From contig WFRL01000030.1 of assembly GCA_015486555.1 (NCBI GenBank), positions 1 to 17,572 on the forward strand: a stretch of DNA of 17,572 bases. The letters are read 5' to 3'. The DNA is from Candidatus Microgenomates bacterium (GTDB taxonomy: Bacteria; Patescibacteriota; Microgenomatia; JAADGY01). The notes beneath the pieces were generated by a model. The model was not told where the DNA came from. It worked only from the letters and a program-made list of their open reading frames with translations, and did no database searches. Made by a program: the position numbers and the translations under genes. Positions 1 to 7,282 of the stretch are shown piece by piece (the first letter of the stretch is position 1; each line of letters starts with the position of its first letter).

Positions 1-43
1 CCTGCGCCTTCGGCTAGATTCTTCGCGGGGCTCAGAATGACAC
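1..43 (-). repeat. Dispersed intergenic repeat, family A, copy 1
   Basis: Read on the minus strand this begins GTCATTCTGAGCCCC and continues through GCGAAGAATCTAGCCGAAGG. Related copies lie at 5690-5738, 5769-5811, 5833-5914, 8464-8494, 17293-17339, 17348-17400 and 17548-17572, in both orientations and always outside genes. Shared blocks are GTCATyCTGAG, GCGAAGrATCTAGC and GAAGGCGCA. The function is unknown. The copy may continue beyond the window edge. Confidence 0.8.
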
Positions 44-180
44 AATACTAAACTCCAAGTACCAAATTCCAAGTATCCAAATCAATAACAATAACCAATG
101 ATCAAATGTTTGAATAATTGGTATTTGGAATTTGCCTGAAAATTGATCATTGATAATTGGTCATTTTTACTGAGTTCCAA
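44..180. repeat. AT-rich low-complexity repeat block, family B
   Basis: The stretch is built from variants of CCAAGTATCCAAA, TTGGAATTT and AAAATTGATCATTGATAATT. Parts are mutually inverted: ACCAAATTCCAAGTATCC near 61-78 faces ATTGGTATTTGGAATTTG near 117-134. The same word set recurs at 5615-5660, 5968-6000, 8082-8112, 8518-8550 and 17432-17466. I see no coding region here. Confidence 0.65.
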
Positions 181-190
181 TTAACGAAAA

Positions 191-199
191 TGATATAAT
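191..199 (+). promoter_or_regulatory. Extended -10 promoter of the tmRNA gene
   Basis: TGATATAAT is a perfect extended -10 element (TGN-TATAAT). It ends nine bases before the mature tmRNA 5' base at 209, so transcription may start at or close to the mature end. No good -35 box is visible at the right distance; the hexamer at 171-176 is TGAGTT. That is compatible with an extended -10 promoter. Confidence 0.7.
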
Positions 200-208
200 T
201 ACTGTGTT

Positions 209-633
209 GGAGATGTACAGTCTCGACATAGAAGCAGTTTGAAAATGCAGGCCGGAAGGATACCGCCGTAAAGGTATCAAACAAAATTTGCCGACGAATC
301 TGAAGGCGGCACTGCTGTCAGTGTCAACCCAGCTGTTCTTAACAACAGCCAGGCATTGGCAGAGGTGACAGCAGTCCCAGCTTTTGTAGCTTAAGTTACA
401 GCTGGATATCACCAAGAAGCCTTGTTCTCAACGGGGCCTTGATGGTAGCTTAGTGAGTTGAGGTATATCTTTTACATTTGAGAAGGATGCAAGAGATGAA
501 CAACTAACTTCTCACTTAGTTGTTGAAGGGGGGTTGGTCCCATAATAACTAAGTAACTTAAACCAACCTAAGCCTGTAGATTTTTTAAAATGTATTCTAT
601 GGACCTCGGGTCATTCCCGGGCATCTCCGCCCA
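209..633 (+). ncRNA. ssrA: tmRNA (transfer-messenger RNA) with a 34-codon tag
   Basis: tmRNA rescues stalled ribosomes and tags the unfinished peptide for degradation. The tRNA-like ends are clear: GGAGATG at 209-215 pairs with CATCTCC at 622-628, TCTCGAC follows the 5' strand as in tmRNA D-arm analogues, and a T-arm (CTCGG/CCGGG) lies near 605-621. Helix 2 is supported by CATAGAA 227-233 with TTCTATG 595-601, and TGCAGGC 246-252 with GCCTGTA 572-578. A first pseudoknot stem is GATACC 259-264 with GGTATC 273-278. The tag frame opens at GCC 290 and ends at TAA 392-394; the peptide starts ADESEGG and ends VPAFVA. The stop codon sits in a hairpin loop closed by CCAGC 377-381/GCTGG 401-405 and TGTA/TACA, as helix 5 does in E. 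coli. The exact 3' end is uncertain: the discriminator is probably G629, followed by CCCA. Confidence 0.93.
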
Positions 634-1344
634 GTGGATTTATCCTCATTAATACCTCATTTTTGTCTTGGTTGCGGCCGGCCGATAAAAAAGGGCTTTC
701 TTTGTTCTAACTGCTGGCAACGCCTTTCTTTTTATGACAACCATCAAGGTAAGTGTCTCTACTGCCAAAAACCAAGTGTTGATAATCTTACCCACCATTT
801 TTGCCACGCTAAACTCGCCCTTGAAGGAGGTCTAGTTTTATATAACTACGACCCAGTTGTAGGGAGAATCATCCGTTACCTTAAATACAATCTGCTGGAA
901 AAAGGAGAAAAAATATTCCGCTATTTAATTGAGCTTTGGTGGCAAAATAATTCCTCACCTCTCATTAAGTATTGGCAAGAAAACGATTTTTGCCTTCAAC
1001 CTGTTCCCCTCTCTTCTAGTCGTCGCCTTTGGCGGGGTTTCAATCAGGCAGAGGTCTTAGCTCAACTCTTAGCCCAAAAATTAAAACTACCTTTGGTTAA
1101 CTACTTCCAGAGGACTAAAACCACTCTTCCTCGTCTTCGTCTTTCTTTAAGTGAAAGAAAAAAGGCAGTCCAAAACAGCTATCAAGCTACCCGCCCTTCC
1201 CTAGAAGGGAAAAACCTACTCTTAATTGATGATGTTTTAACCACCGGCAGCACTTTTAGAGAATTAGCTAAAGTAGCTAAAAGAAGAAAGGCCAGTCAGG
1301 TATGGTATCTAGCCTTAAGCAGTAAGCCTCGAAGACGAGGATAA
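634..1344 (+). CDS. comF: ComF family phosphoribosyltransferase-like protein
   Basis: The 236-residue protein has the ComF layout. The N-terminal part carries two CxxC pairs (CLGC and CSNC) and a further CLYC...FC cluster, probably zinc ribbons. The C-terminal half is a phosphoribosyltransferase fold with the PRPP-binding motif LLIDDVLTTGSTF near residues 197-209. ComF proteins take part in DNA uptake during natural transformation; some relatives have no proven role. The GTG at 634 is the only usable start before the conserved CLGCGRP; upstream the frame stays open to a stop at 586 but has no ATG, GTG or TTG. No Shine-Dalgarno is visible because the upstream bases are the tmRNA 3' end. The gene converges on obg with two bases between stop codons. 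Confidence 0.88.
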   Translation: MDLSSLIPHFCLGCGRPIKKGFLCSNCWQRLSFYDNHQGKCLYCQKPSVDNLTHHFCHAKLALEGGLVLYNYDPVVGRIIRYLKYNLLEKGEKIFRYLIELWWQNNSSPLIKYWQENDFCLQPVPLSSSRRLWRGFNQAEVLAQLLAQKLKLPLVNYFQRTKTTLPRLRLSLSERKKAVQNSYQATRPSLEGKNLLLIDDVLTTGSTFRELAKVAKRRKASQVWYLALSSKPRRRG

Positions 1345-1354
1345 TCTTAGGCTT
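1324..1354. terminator. Possible nested hairpin between comF and obg
   Basis: CCTCG-AAGA-CGAGG at 1327-1340 is a perfect five-pair stem with a four-base loop, flanked by an outer AAGCCT (1324-1329)/AGGCTT (1349-1354) pairing. It spans the end of comF and the convergent end of obg. No U-tract follows on either strand, so termination activity is only a guess. Confidence 0.3.
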
Positions 1355-2387
1355 TATCAGAACTAACTAGTTGTAGTTGGTGAACAAAATCCTGGAGAAG
1401 TTGAGGCTCTTCAATAGAAAGATAACCTTGGAAAGGTTCTCTTAACTTTCTTAGTTCGGGCTCAACTAAGTCAGCTTTGGAAATATAAACTAGCTCCGGT
1501 TTTTTGGCCAAACCAAAACCATAGTTTTCTAACTCAGTTCGGGTTACCTGATAATTTTTTTTCATAACTAGCCAATCCAACTTCCCCTTTTTAATAACTG
1601 GCTCAACTAGATGAACCAACAACTTAGCCCTTTGAATATGCCGTAAAAACTGATAACCTAACCCTTTCCCTTGAGCAGCCCCGCCTATTAACCCTGGCAC
1701 ATCGATTAATACTATCTTTTTCTTTCCCACCCTCCAACGCTGATTTAGAATGCCCAAGTGAGGATTGAGGGTAGTAAAGGGGTAGTCAGCTACCTTCGGT
1801 CGGGCTTGGGTCAGAGCCCGCAACAAACTACTCTTCCCCGCATTCGGCAGACCAATGAGACCAATATCAGCTAATAGCTTTAACTCCAAGACTAAGGTTT
1901 TGTCCTCTCCCATCGTCCCTGCTTGAGCGAACTGGGGAGCTTGGTTAGTAGCCGTCCGAAAATGCCAGTTGCCCTTACCTCCTTTACCACCATGAGCAAC
2001 TACTAGTTTAGTCTGTCTTTCACCAATTACTCCCAAAAGCTTTCCTTCTTCTCTCAAATGCCAACTGACATTCCCTTTCAAATTAAAATCAGCCGCTACC
2101 TGCCAAACATAGGTATCTTTAGGAATAGGGATAAAGACACTTTTCCCTGAGGCTCCACTTTTTTTATTCTTTCCCCCTCCTTGACCATTCTCAGCTTGAT
2201 AAAGGAATTTTTGGCTCAAATGGGAAAGCTCAGGGTAATTATCATTTAAAACTAAAACCACTTCGCCTCCATTGCCTCCATCGCCGCCGTCAGGTCCCCC
2301 TTTTGGCTGATACTTAAGATGAAGAAAAGAAACCCGTCCATCCCCTCCTTTACCTCCCTTTACTCGAATTTTAACTACATCTAACAT
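1347..2387 (-). CDS. obg: Obg family GTPase
   Basis: Obg/CgtA is an essential GTPase that binds the large ribosomal subunit and links ribosome assembly to growth. The glycine-rich Obg domain fills residues 1-160 (KGGKGGDGRVSF at the start, GGPDGGDGGNGG near 30-41). The G domain follows: G1 GLPNAGKSS 179-187, switch FTTLNPHLG 204-212, G3 DVPG 229-232, and a G4 written SKAD at 303-306 instead of the usual NKxD. At 346 residues it lacks the C-terminal OCT domain of longer Obg proteins. The ATG overlaps the upstream exonuclease stop by one base (TAATG), a sign of translational coupling. It is last in an operon read from 5534 leftwards. Confidence 0.95.
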   Translation of the reverse strand: MLDVVKIRVKGGKGGDGRVSFLHLKYQPKGGPDGGDGGNGGEVVLVLNDNYPELSHLSQKFLYQAENGQGGGKNKKSGASGKSVFIPIPKDTYVWQVAADFNLKGNVSWHLREEGKLLGVIGERQTKLVVAHGGKGGKGNWHFRTATNQAPQFAQAGTMGEDKTLVLELKLLADIGLIGLPNAGKSSLLRALTQARPKVADYPFTTLNPHLGILNQRWRVGKKKIVLIDVPGLIGGAAQGKGLGYQFLRHIQRAKLLVHLVEPVIKKGKLDWLVMKKNYQVTRTELENYGFGLAKKPELVYISKADLVEPELRKLREPFQGYLSIEEPQLLQDFVHQLQLVSSDKA

Positions 2388-3352
2388 TAGAAAAAACTCA
2401 ACTGGTTTAATTTTTTACTTTCTTTTTCTACTCTCTTTTTTTCTGAGTCTTGATGCTTATTTTCCAAAAGACGGATCAAACTCTTGAAACCATAATGGTT
2501 GAAAAAGTCTATTAGATGATCATTATTCCTTTTTATTGGTTGAATCTTGCTCAGCTCCTCTAATTTTACATTTGTCTTTATCTTAGCTAACTTTTTAGAA
2601 AAAAAGACTTCCTGGCGGGCAACTTTTAATAACCCAACCACTCGAGGTGAGGTTAATTTAATAATCTCTTCTTCATTTTCCTCTACGGATTTGTACAACC
2701 GCTCAATAGCCTGAAAATGGCTTACCAGTTTTACAGCTGTTTTTTTACCTATCCCTTTGGCTCCTGGAATATTATCGGAGGGGTCACCAGCTAAAGCTTT
2801 GTAATCTACCAAAAACGGTGGCTTAAAACCCCATCTTTCTACAAATAAACCCTCATTAATCTGTTGGGCATTCTTAATGCTACCTCTGGCATAGTTTAAA
2901 ACAACCTGGTCATCACGGATAAGTTGAGCTAGATCATAATCACCACTTAAAATAATGAATCGACTGAGAGGATATTTCTTTAATAAGGTTTGAATTCCAC
3001 TTCCTATAAGATCGTCAGCCTCAAAACCATCTTTTATTAATAAACAACTGCCTAGAGTCCTAAAAAACTCTTTAACCAAAGGTATCTGTTCCACCATCTC
3101 TTTCTTCACCTCAGGTCTCTTAGCCTTATATTCCTTATATTCTTTGTGGCGAAAGGTGGGAGCCTGAGTATCAAAGGCTACTATCAAGTAATCTGGCTTA
3201 AGGGTCGGTAGAAGAGAAAGAAGAATACGACTAACACCGTAAAATGCTCCACGAGGGTGGCCTTCCTTATCTTTAAGTGGAGGATAGGCATGAAAAGCCC
3301 GATGAATTAGACTTAAGGCATCAATAAAAAGAAAAGTTTGTTCCTCCTCCAT
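2387..3352 (-). CDS. Stand-alone 5'-3' exonuclease (PolA N-terminal nuclease type)
   Basis: The 321-residue protein matches the 5' nuclease/flap endonuclease domain of DNA polymerase I without any polymerase domain. Metal-binding motifs are present: FIDALSLIHRAFH at residues 9-21, VAFDTQAPTFRHK, DGFEADDLIG, ILSGDYDLAQL and the helix-3-turn-helix segment DPSDNIPGAKGIGKKTA. Such enzymes remove RNA primers and 5' flaps in replication and repair. I chose the ATG at 3352, one base after the ftsH stop and preceded by AAGG. The frame extends to 3415, but those 21 residues would lie inside ftsH and precede the normal family start. The C-terminus is a lysine- and glutamate-rich tail ending NQLSFF, which resembles a sliding-clamp binding peptide. 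Confidence 0.92.
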   Translation of the reverse strand: MEEEQTFLFIDALSLIHRAFHAYPPLKDKEGHPRGAFYGVSRILLSLLPTLKPDYLIVAFDTQAPTFRHKEYKEYKAKRPEVKKEMVEQIPLVKEFFRTLGSCLLIKDGFEADDLIGSGIQTLLKKYPLSRFIILSGDYDLAQLIRDDQVVLNYARGSIKNAQQINEGLFVERWGFKPPFLVDYKALAGDPSDNIPGAKGIGKKTAVKLVSHFQAIERLYKSVEENEEEIIKLTSPRVVGLLKVARQEVFFSKKLAKIKTNVKLEELSKIQPIKRNNDHLIDFFNHYGFKSLIRLLENKHQDSEKKRVEKESKKLNQLSFF

Positions 3353-3353
3353 C

Positions 3354-5183
3354 CTAGCCTTCAAGGCGGTTGATAAGTTCATCCAACTCATCACCCTCAA
3401 CTGTTTCTTTTTCAACTAACTCCTTAGCTAAGGCGTCTAGAAGGCGGCGGTGTTGACGAATTATTTTCTTAGCTTCCTCATACTCCTGATTAACAATCTT
3501 TCTTATTTCTTTATCTACTGATGCTTGGGTTTTGTCAGAGATGTTACTTTTGTCCCACAAGCTCCGTCCTGGACCTAAAGGACGGTAGGAAGGAGATAGT
3601 TTCACCGGTCCAAGAGCAGACATACCAAAATCAACTACCATCTGCCGAGCTAGCTCAGTCGCTCGATCAATATCCGAAGCTGCTCCTTGGGTCATTTCTC
3701 CAGAAACAACTTCCTCTGCCGCTCGACCACCAAGCATTGTCCGTATCTGAGCTAATAACTCCTTGCAGGTGTAGGAATATTTATCTCGTTCTGGGGAAAT
3801 TTCTGTAAAACCAAGAGCTATCCCTCGAGAAACTATAGAAACCCGGTGAACTGGGTAGGCTTTGGGGGTAAATTTAGCTACTAAAGCATGACCGCCTTCA
3901 TGATAAGCAGTCATCAATTTATCCTCGCTTGTTTGACTCACTTTTCGTTCCGGTCCCATCTTAACTCTTAACATCGCTTGTTCAATCTCTTCTAGACCAA
4001 TCTTTCCTTTATTCCGCTGGGCAGCTAGGATAGCTGCTTCATTAAGCATATTCTCTAAATCAGCTCCTGAAAAGCCAATCGTCCGTTGGGCAATTTTCTT
4101 CCAGTTCAGATCTGGACTAAATGGTTTTCCTCGCTTGTGAATTTCTAAAATAGCCAAGCGATCATTTATATCAGGCATATCTAAGAAGACTCGGCGGTCA
4201 AACCTGCCTGGGCGAAGGAGAGCTGGATCGAGGAGATCAGCTCGATTAGTAGCAGCAATCACCACCACATTATCATTAGGAGTAAAACCATCCATCTCCA
4301 CTAAAATCTGATTTAAAGTCTGTTCTCTCTCATCATGACCTGAAGTCATTCCTAATCCCCGCTGGCGGCCAATAGCATCAATTTCATCAATAAAGATAAT
4401 GGCCGGAGCATGCTTTTTGGCTGTAGAGAAAAGATCACGAACTCGAGCAGCTCCGATTCCCACCAACATTTCCATAAACTCACTTCCAGCCATTGAGAAG
4501 AAGGGAACCCCCGCTTCTCCAGCTACTGCTTTAGCTAAAAGCGTCTTTCCTACCCCAGGGGGACCAACCAAGAGGACCCCTTTGGGCGTCCGGGCTCCTA
4601 ATTTCTGGTACTTTTGGGGGTGTTTCAAAAAATCAACCACCTCTTCTAGTTCTCTTTTAGCCTCATCAACTCCGGCCACATCCTTAAAAGTAACATCTTG
4701 CTTTCCTTTAGCAAAGATCTTGGCTCGGGATTTGCCAAAAGAAAAAATAGATTGTTGAACCCCCCTGCTTTGTTTCAACATCCAGTAAAAAAGGAAGAAA
4801 ATAGCCAGGGTAGGCAGAATAAAATTAAGAAGTGCATCCTGAATTAGTTGGCTGGTTGAGGTACTAACAATCTTTAGATTTACCTGATCAGGGGTAACAT
4901 TAATCGATTTAAGCAGCTCAATAATTGATTCATTATCTTCTTTATAGGCTTTAAATTTTTGATTGTTCTTGTCCTCTAATAAAAGCGTATTGTTAATAAC
5001 TTCCACTTTGGTTATCTGACCGGCCTTAATTTTCTCTAGAGCTTGACTTAAGTTAACTGTTTGGGTCAGTTGTTGAGGTGAATGATTAGCTATTAAAGGC
5101 AGAACTAGAAAAAGAATTATTATCAACCAAATAACTAGTTTAAGAGGATTGATTTTGGCTTTTATTGTTCTTTTGAACTGCAT
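3354..5183 (-). CDS. ftsH: ATP-dependent zinc metalloprotease FtsH
   Basis: The protein is a membrane-bound AAA+ protease that extracts and degrades membrane and short-lived cytosolic proteins. Two membrane segments (about 16-33 and 117-136) flank a small external domain. The AAA module has Walker A GPPGVGKT 207-214, Walker B IIFIDEIDAIG 262-272 and the second region of homology near 311-328. The zinc site is HEGGH 428-432, with a downstream aspartate in GAASDID; most FtsH proteins read HEAGH. The central-pore motif reads MLVG (239-242) where most FtsH proteins have MFVG. The length, 609 residues, is normal. The ATG follows the upstream stop directly (TAAATG), with GAGG as a ribosome binding site. 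One base separates its stop from the exonuclease start. Confidence 0.97.
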   Translation of the reverse strand: MQFKRTIKAKINPLKLVIWLIIILFLVLPLIANHSPQQLTQTVNLSQALEKIKAGQITKVEVINNTLLLEDKNNQKFKAYKEDNESIIELLKSINVTPDQVNLKIVSTSTSQLIQDALLNFILPTLAIFFLFYWMLKQSRGVQQSIFSFGKSRAKIFAKGKQDVTFKDVAGVDEAKRELEEVVDFLKHPQKYQKLGARTPKGVLLVGPPGVGKTLLAKAVAGEAGVPFFSMAGSEFMEMLVGIGAARVRDLFSTAKKHAPAIIFIDEIDAIGRQRGLGMTSGHDEREQTLNQILVEMDGFTPNDNVVVIAATNRADLLDPALLRPGRFDRRVFLDMPDINDRLAILEIHKRGKPFSPDLNWKKIAQRTIGFSGADLENMLNEAAILAAQRNKGKIGLEEIEQAMLRVKMGPERKVSQTSEDKLMTAYHEGGHALVAKFTPKAYPVHRVSIVSRGIALGFTEISPERDKYSYTCKELLAQIRTMLGGRAAEEVVSGEMTQGAASDIDRATELARQMVVDFGMSALGPVKLSPSYRPLGPGRSLWDKSNISDKTQASVDKEIRKIVNQEYEEAKKIIRQHRRLLDALAKELVEKETVEGDELDELINRLEG

Positions 5184-5534
5184 TTACCTAACCTCGGATC
5201 CTTCTTTAACTGGCTTGTCGGGAACTAATAAACTAACTTTTCCTTGGCCATCATCGGCGGCTAACAACATCCCTTGAGAAAGATGACCATAAATTTCTTT
5301 TTCCTCCAAATTAACCACCAAAACAACTTCTTTATTCATTAGCTCGTCAATAGAGTAATAAGGCTTGAGGCCAGCCACCACCTGGCGCCGCTCTCGACCC
5401 AGATTGAGGGTAATAAGATAAAGTTTCTTACTTCCCCCCAAAGGGTTAACTTCTACAACTCGGGCTACCCGCAACTCCAGTTGTTTAAAGTCTTGAAAAC
5501 TAATCTTCTTTTGCATAACCTTAGTATAACTCAT
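5184..5534 (-). CDS. Stand-alone tRNA-binding OB-fold protein (MetG C-terminal type)
   Basis: The 116-residue protein matches the tRNA-binding domain fused to the C-terminus of many methionyl-tRNA synthetases and found free as Trbp111-like proteins. Family landmarks are LELRVARVVEV near residues 19-29, GSKKLYLITLNLG, RRQVVAGLKPYY, the stretch VVLVVNLEEKEIYGHLSQGMLLAA and the closing LLVPDKPVKEGSEV. It probably binds the tRNA elbow, either helping an aminoacyl-tRNA synthetase or acting as a general tRNA chaperone. GGAGAAGAG immediately upstream supports the ATG at 5534 over the in-frame ATG at 5516. It heads the operon that continues into ftsH without a gap. The chaperone-like CsaA is a more distant alternative. 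Confidence 0.85.
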   Translation of the reverse strand: MSYTKVMQKKISFQDFKQLELRVARVVEVNPLGGSKKLYLITLNLGRERRQVVAGLKPYYSIDELMNKEVVLVVNLEEKEIYGHLSQGMLLAADDGQGKVSLLVPDKPVKEGSEVR

Positions 5535-5996
5535 CTCTTCTCCATGGTCCGTGGGGGGAATTAAAGCTAGGAACTAGGTAACCAGAACTTAGAACTCAGA
5601 GCTTAGAACTAGATCAGAAAATAATCAATTATCAATGATCAATTTTCAAATAAAATCCTAATGACCAAAATCCAAAACTTTATCTCTTGTGTCATTCTGA
5701 GCCCCAGCGAAGAATCTAGCGAGCAGAGCGAGCGCAGGAATCAGAACTCAGAACTTGGGAGCACTCTCGTGCGCCTTCGGCTAGATTCTTCGTTAACACT
5801 CAGAATGACATGAAGAGAAGGTCGTGCTTTCGCGTCATCCCGAGCCTGGGTGCCAATACCTTTGCGCTCGCTTCCGCTCGCTAGATCCTTCATTGTTTCA
5901 CTCCTCAGGATGACCCCTCAATTACTAAGTTCTAAGTCCTGGTTACCTAGGTCCATATTGTTTGAGACTTGGTCATTGGAATTTGGTGCTTGGAAT
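5535..5996. repeat. Gene-free repeat cluster (families A, B, C)
   Basis: These 462 bases hold no gene that I can support. Family C words (GAACTAGGAACTAGGTAACC, AGAACTTAGAACTCAGAGC) lie at 5570-5612 and 5742-5757, with related words at 5930-5950. Family B words lie at 5615-5660 and 5968-5996. Family A copies are at 5690-5738 (+), 5769-5811 (-) and 5833-5914, where a + start GTCATCCCGAGC faces a - copy ending AGGATGAC. The open frames here have no family features. Confidence 0.75.
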
Positions 5997-6530
5997 TTAA
6001 TACCCAGTCATCATCTTGATAATCTCCGCTGGCTCTAGAGTTTGAACGAGCTTAGAGAAAATATCATCTTCTGTCGGGGAAAATTTTTGGAGAACATATT
6101 TTATTCCCGGCAGCCGCTGATTAGATGGCCGATTATCTATGCCTAAACGTAGTCGCCAAAAGTTTTCTCCCCCGAGATTTTCCTCCACTGAAGCAACTCC
6201 TTTATGAAGAGGAGAGCTTCGACCAAAACTTAGTTTCCAACTACCCAGGGGAAGGTCCAACTCGTCATGGACTAAACATAACTGAGTCGGAGGCAAATGG
6301 TACCAATTTAATAATTTCTTGGCTGCCCGACCGGATTCATTCATATAAAGAAGGGGGTAAGAAAAGATAATTTCATTGGACTCCAAAACAACACTTAAAA
6401 GTTTTTTTCTCCTCTGCCATTTCCCCTGAAAATTACTTCCCCAAAACTCAATCCAGCGGCGGCCAGCATCATGCCTAGTTAATAAATATTTTCGATTTGG
6501 ATTTCCCAAACCGACAAAGAGAACCTTCAT
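5997..6530 (-). CDS. pth: Peptidyl-tRNA hydrolase, divergent
   Basis: Pth cleaves the ester bond of peptidyl-tRNAs that drop off ribosomes, recycling tRNA. Expected motifs are present: VGLGNPNRKYLLTRHD places Asn10 and the catalytic His20 at the E. coli positions, YMNESG gives Asn64, and VHDELDLPLG gives Asp89. Two usual positions differ: RHN is RHD, and the normally conserved GHNG is LHKG at 108-111, so lysine replaces the asparagine equivalent to E. coli Asn114. The length, 177 residues, is slightly below the usual 185-195. No Shine-Dalgarno precedes the ATG; a TATAAT lies five bases upstream. It follows uppS after 32 bases. Confidence 0.88.
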   Translation of the reverse strand: MKVLFVGLGNPNRKYLLTRHDAGRRWIEFWGSNFQGKWQRRKKLLSVVLESNEIIFSYPLLYMNESGRAAKKLLNWYHLPPTQLCLVHDELDLPLGSWKLSFGRSSPLHKGVASVEENLGGENFWRLRLGIDNRPSNQRLPGIKYVLQKFSPTEDDIFSKLVQTLEPAEIIKMMTGY

Positions 6531-6535
6531 AGCTC

Positions 6536-6541
6536 ATTATA
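6536..6541 (-). promoter_or_regulatory. Possible internal -10 box upstream of pth
   Basis: On the minus strand the sequence reads AATATATAATGAGCTATG. TATAAT is separated from the pth ATG by only five bases, so a transcript started here would be essentially leaderless. No convincing -35 box is found 16-18 bases upstream. Chance occurrence in AT-rich sequence is possible. Confidence 0.4.
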
Positions 6542-6562
6542 TATTAGAGATGAGGCGAAACA

Positions 6563-7282
6563 TTATCTACCAAAGCGGCGCTGGCGGCGAAGAAACTCTT
6601 GGATAAGTTTATCTAGTTCCTCAGGCCCAAAATCAGGCCAGAGAGTGGGGGTAAAAAACAACTCAGCATACTCCATCTGCCAAAGAAGGTAGCCAGAAAG
6701 ACGTTTCTCCCCCCCAGTCCGAATAACCATATCTGGGTCAGGTACTCCTCGAGTATCCAGATACTTCTCCACCTGACGAACTAACTCTTTCCGTTTCTGC
6801 CAGTTAGCCCCCTCAATCTCTACAAAAAAATGTGGATTGGTTTGATAAATTTTCCCCATAGCTCGAAGAATTTCATCACGGCCACCATAATTCAGAGCAA
6901 AAATAACCGTCAACCGTTTATTTTTAGCTGAGGCTTGTTGATAATAATCTATCAGCTTAACAATGTCTTCAGGAAAAGCTTTATAATCCCCTATAACCCG
7001 TAAACTATACCCTTGTCGGAGAAAGTGGTCGCCTTGGTTTTTAATTCCTTGGCGAAAGATCTCAATTAGTCCTTTAACTTCTTGAGGATTGCGTCTCCAG
7101 TTTTCAGTAGAAAAAGCCCAGAGAGTAACATAAGGAACACCAATCTCAGCTAAATGATCGACAATGGGTTCAATAGTTTTTTCGGCTGCTTGTTTATGAC
7201 CGGCCAAAACACTTAAACCATGGCGCCTAGCCCAACGGCGGTTGCCATCCATAATAATAGCGATATGTTTCGGTAGGTTCAT
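6563..7282 (-). CDS. uppS: Polyprenyl (undecaprenyl) diphosphate synthase
   Basis: UppS condenses isopentenyl diphosphate units in cis onto farnesyl diphosphate to make the long polyprenyl carrier for peptidoglycan and other surface polymers. Hallmarks are IAIIMDGNRRWA with the metal-binding Asp12, FSTENW 57-62, FALNYGGRDEI, and the C-terminal block IRTGGEKRLSGYLLWQ followed by AELFFTPTLWPDF. The length of 239 residues is normal. The ATG overlaps the RNase H stop in an ATGA arrangement. It is metabolically downstream of the mevalonate operon that starts at 8605 on the other strand. The exact product chain length cannot be read from the sequence. Confidence 0.95.
   Translation of the reverse strand: MNLPKHIAIIMDGNRRWARRHGLSVLAGHKQAAEKTIEPIVDHLAEIGVPYVTLWAFSTENWRRNPQEVKGLIEIFRQGIKNQGDHFLRQGYSLRVIGDYKAFPEDIVKLIDYYQQASAKNKRLTVIFALNYGGRDEILRAMGKIYQTNPHFFVEIEGANWQKRKELVRQVEKYLDTRGVPDPDMVIRTGGEKRLSGYLLWQMEYAELFFTPTLWPDFGPEELDKLIQEFLRRQRRFGR

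Noticed and set aside
167..415. Open frame of 82 codons on the minus strand
   Set aside because: It is antisense to the tmRNA, whose paired helices and tag frame explain the sequence; the translation shows no protein-family features.
3353..3415. Upstream extension of the exonuclease gene
   Set aside because: It would lie within the ftsH 3' end and precede the normal family start; the ATG at 3352 has AAGG upstream and fits the family.
4399..4758. Open frame on the plus strand inside ftsH
   Set aside because: It is a shadow of the conserved AAA domain on the opposite strand and has no recognisable features.
5850..6038. Open frame on the plus strand in the repeat cluster
   Set aside because: Its sequence consists of family A and B repeats running into the end of pth; the translation is repeat-derived.
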